9,316 bases of DNA. Origin: Thiomicrorhabdus sp. (lineage in GTDB: Bacteria > Pseudomonadota > Gammaproteobacteria > Thiomicrospirales > Thiomicrospiraceae). The notes under the pieces are model-generated. The model did no database searches and was not told where the DNA came from. It saw only the letters and a list, made by a program, of their open reading frames with translations. Each line of letters opens with the position of its first letter. The first letter of the stretch is position 1. Positions 7,360-9,316 of this stretch are shown piece after piece. The DNA is taken from NCBI GenBank assembly GCA_021648185.1, contig JAKITH010000035.1, positions 1 through 9,316 of the forward strand, given 5' to 3'. The position numbers were made by a program, and so were the translations under genes.

Positions 7360-8433
7360 TTATGACTTATCCTGTGTTCGGCTTTCTTTGCGCTCGTACG
7401 AATCATAGGCGGTTACAATTTTTTGTACCATGGCATGACGTACCACATCTTGTGCTTGGTAAAAGGTAAATCCAATGCCTTCAACCCCTTCGAGCACTTC
7501 AATGACATGACGCAAACCCGATTTTTGATGGCGCGGCAGATCACACTGGGTAATGTCTCCGGTAATGACGGCGGTTGATCCAAAGCCAATGCGAGTCAAA
7601 AACATTTTCATCTGCTCGGTGCTGGTATTTTGCGCTTCGTCTAAAATGATAAAGGCTTCGTTTAAGGTACGGCCACGCATGAATGCTAAGGGGGCAATTT
7701 CAATGACGTTTTTTTCAATCAATCGTTCAACGGTTTCAAAGCCGAGCATATCAAATAACGCATCAAATAATGGGCGTAAATAAGGGTCTACTTTTTGGCT
7801 TAAATCTCCAGGTAAAAACCCAAGCTTTTCCCCCGCTTCTACGGCTGGACGCGTTAAAATAATACGCCTAACCTGCTCACTTTCCAGCGCCTCTACCGAA
7901 CAAGCAACCGCTAAATAGGTTTTGCCCGTACCCGCCGGGCCGGTGCCAAAGGTAAGCTCCCGGCTTTGCAGTGCCTGAATATATTCAGCCTGCGCCGATG
8001 AGCGCGGTGTTACCGTGCGCCGCCGTGTATCTATGCGCACAGCGCTGGTAAACAATTGCTTGCCGCCAGCACCTTCGTTCACTGGCAACAGTGCCATTCT
8101 GATTGCACCTTCGACGTCACCGGGACCAACGTCGAGGCCTTGCGTCAATCGGTCATAAAGATCATCCAGAACCTGTTTGGCGCTTTGGCAATCTTCCGGT
8201 GCACCGGTTATGGCAATAATATTGCCACGCGGTGCCGCCACAATGTCAAGTTGTGATTCTATCAGGGCCAGATGCTCATCATGTTTACCAAGCAGGGCTG
8301 ACAGCAGGTGATTGTCTTCAAAAATCACCTCGATGGTTTCGCCCGATGCGCCTTTTTGCTGCCACCGCGGTTTGACTTTAGGGTTTGCACCTTTTTTCGA
8401 CCGTTTTTTAATTGATGATTTTGTCTGGCTCAA
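7360..8433 (-). CDS. phoH: PhoH-like ATPase (YbeZ), apparently chimeric
   Basis: P-loop ATPase of the PhoH family, partner of YbeY in RNA metabolism. I chose TTG 8433: it overlaps the miaB TGA in TTGA, has GAGGG eight bases upstream and gives [10 protein letters not shown], 357 residues. The open frame extends upstream to 8490, but that would overlap miaB by 60 bases. Walker A is GPAGTGKT (around 7924-7947) and Walker B is [27 protein letters not shown] and the DVVRHAMV end are present. The N-terminal part ([47 protein letters not shown]) follows the alphaproteobacterial version. The part after Walker A ([35 protein letters not shown]) follows the gammaproteobacterial one. Base composition also changes there: sampled lines are 37-47% GC below 7860 and 57-62% GC above 7980. 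The frame is seamless. Confidence 0.93.
   Translation of the reverse strand: MSQTKSSIKKRSKKGANPKVKPRWQQKGASGETIEVIFEDNHLLSALLGKHDEHLALIESQLDIVAAPRGNIIAITGAPEDCQSAKQVLDDLYDRLTQGLDVGPGDVEGAIRMALLPVNEGAGGKQLFTSAVRIDTRRRTVTPRSSAQAEYIQALQSRELTFGTGPAGTGKTYLAVACSVEALESEQVRRIILTRPAVEAGEKLGFLPGDLSQKVDPYLRPLFDALFDMLGFETVERLIEKNVIEIAPLAFMRGRTLNEAFIILDEAQNTSTEQMKMFLTRIGFGSTAVITGDITQCDLPRHQKSGLRHVIEVLEGVEGIGFTFYQAQDVVRHAMVQKIVTAYDSYERKESRTQDKS
7905..7950 (-). other. Putative recombination or assembly junction within phoH
   Basis: This segment encodes [16 protein letters not shown], the most conserved part of PhoH. Alphaproteobacterial-type protein and GC-rich codons lie on the high-coordinate side; gammaproteobacterial-type protein and AT-richer codons lie on the low-coordinate side. 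A shared stretch here could serve as crossover point or as the overlap that misled an assembler. Confidence 0.6.
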
Positions 8434-9316
8434 AGTGCTACACCCTCGCTCAAAGCTTGTGGCCGGGCACTGGGCTCGCTTACCGCGCACAGCCCGGACA
8501 AAGAATTGGTGCCAACCTGGTTGATTTCGACACTATGTATGGTGCCGATATATTCTTCAGGCGCATCGGCATGCACCGGCTGTAAATAAGGCGACCGGCC
8601 CACCAGTTGGCCATCATTGCGGCCCTTGCCGGTGAACAATACCGGCAGTTTGCGGCCCATACAGGTGTGATTGAAGCTGTGCTGCTGCTGGCGTAAAAGC
8701 ACCTGCAATTCACTCAGGCGTTCGGATTTCACATGTTCTTCAACCTGGGTGTCCATGTCAGCCGCCGGTGTTCCCGGTCGCGGGCTGTATTTGAACGAAA
8801 ACGCTTGTGAATATTCCATATCGCGCACCAGTTGCATGGTGGCGGCAAAATCTGCATCACTTTCACCGGGAAACCCGACAATGAAATCTGATGACAGGGC
8901 AATATCGGGCCGGGCGTCGCGAATGCGTTTTATCACATCATAATAAATCGCTGTTGTATGTTTGCGGTTCATGGCTGCCAGGATTTTGTCCGAGCCAGAT
9001 TGCACCGGCAAATGCAGATACGGCATTACACTGGGCAATGTTTCATGGGCGGCAATTAATTGATTATCCATATCACGCGGGTGTGATGTAGTGTAGCGCA
9101 ATCGATCCAGTTTCTCTATCAGCGATAAATATTTTAACAGATCCGCCAAACCCCATTGCCCAGAACTGCCAACTGGTGCATCGGCTTGCCACGCATTTAC
9201 ATTTTGACCCAATAAAGTGATTTCGCGAACACCACTTATTACCAACGATCTGGCTTCTAGTGTGATCTCAGCAACGGTTCTGGAATGTTCTGGACCTCTG
9301 GTATATGGTACCACAC
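8430..9316 (-). CDS. miaB: tRNA-2-methylthio-N6-dimethylallyladenosine synthase, C-terminal ~295 residues (runs off the right edge)
   Basis: Radical-SAM, iron-sulfur methylthiotransferase that modifies A37 of tRNAs reading codons that start with U. The visible part opens with [12 protein letters not shown], which normally follows the radical-SAM CxxxCxxC; that cluster and the N-terminal UPF0004 domain lie beyond the window. [42 protein letters not shown] and [16 protein letters not shown] are intact. A TRAM-like domain (about the last 70 residues, with [14 protein letters not shown]) ends the protein. The signatures [24 protein letters not shown] and [10 protein letters not shown] are those of Alphaproteobacteria; gammaproteobacterial MiaB has PYTRGEEVSRP and SHPIEF at these places. 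The stop overlaps the phoH start by four bases. It belongs to the same GC-rich block as the phoH N-terminal part. Confidence 0.96.
   Translation of the reverse strand, partial: VVPYTRGPEHSRTVAEITLEARSLVISGVREITLLGQNVNAWQADAPVGSSGQWGLADLLKYLSLIEKLDRLRYTTSHPRDMDNQLIAAHETLPSVMPYLHLPVQSGSDKILAAMNRKHTTAIYYDVIKRIRDARPDIALSSDFIVGFPGESDADFAATMQLVRDMEYSQAFSFKYSPRPGTPAADMDTQVEEHVKSERLSELQVLLRQQQHSFNHTCMGRKLPVLFTGKGRNDGQLVGRSPYLQPVHADAPEEYIGTIHSVEINQVGTNSLSGLCAVSEPSARPQALSEGVAL

Noticed and set aside
8430..8490. ATG at 8490 as the phoH start
   Set aside because: It would overlap conserved miaB frame by 60 bases; TTG 8433 has a GAGGG site and the usual 4-base stop/start overlap.

Overview
The window carries a housekeeping neighbourhood typical of Gammaproteobacteria, read almost entirely on the minus strand: miaB - phoH (ybeZ) - ybeY - corC (ybeX) - lnt, then leuS. 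One small plus-strand gene diverges from leuS. LeuS, Lnt, CorC and YbeY all read as gammaproteobacterial proteins of a moderately AT-rich bacterium. A Thiomicrospira/Piscirickettsiaceae-like host is possible, but I cannot fix the genus.

Layout, left to right. 1-1534 holds the N-terminal 60% of leucyl-tRNA synthetase. 1535-1658 is a short divergent promoter region. 1659-2048 encodes a small acidic helical protein that resembles the N-terminal part of YbeL (DUF1451). 2116-4103 is an AT-rich accessory cassette lying between lnt and leuS: a PD-(D/E)XK (PDDEXK_4-like) nuclease, a macro-domain protein whose start overlaps the nuclease stop, and a small 39-codon ORF with a good ribosome binding site. 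4223-5749 is lnt. 5750-5977 holds a hairpin, a G10 tract and a 159-161 bp palindromic MITE with IS5-family-like ends. 5978-8433 holds corC, ybeY and phoH, and 8430-9316 the C-terminal two thirds of miaB.

Three points stand out. First, the nuclease/macro/small-ORF cassette is a plausible defence-like or ADP-ribose-linked module that I do not recognise as a named system. Second, a short G-rich motif, roughly ATAGAG followed by G8-9 and AGAA, recurs in leuS, in ybeY, beside the MITE and, degenerate, upstream of the nuclease; two copies are translated in frame. Third, phoH looks chimeric. Its N-terminal part and all visible miaB are alphaproteobacterial in sequence and about 57-62% GC in sampled lines. 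From the Walker A motif onward it is gammaproteobacterial and about 37-47% GC. That is either homologous recombination between equivalent operons or a metagenome assembly join at a conserved stretch, and it must be settled before the two sides are treated as one genome.

The core genes serve RNA and envelope quality: MiaB modifies tRNA, YbeY processes and checks rRNA, PhoH is a partner ATPase, CorC is a CBS-domain membrane-associated protein, Lnt completes lipoprotein acylation and LeuS charges tRNA-Leu.
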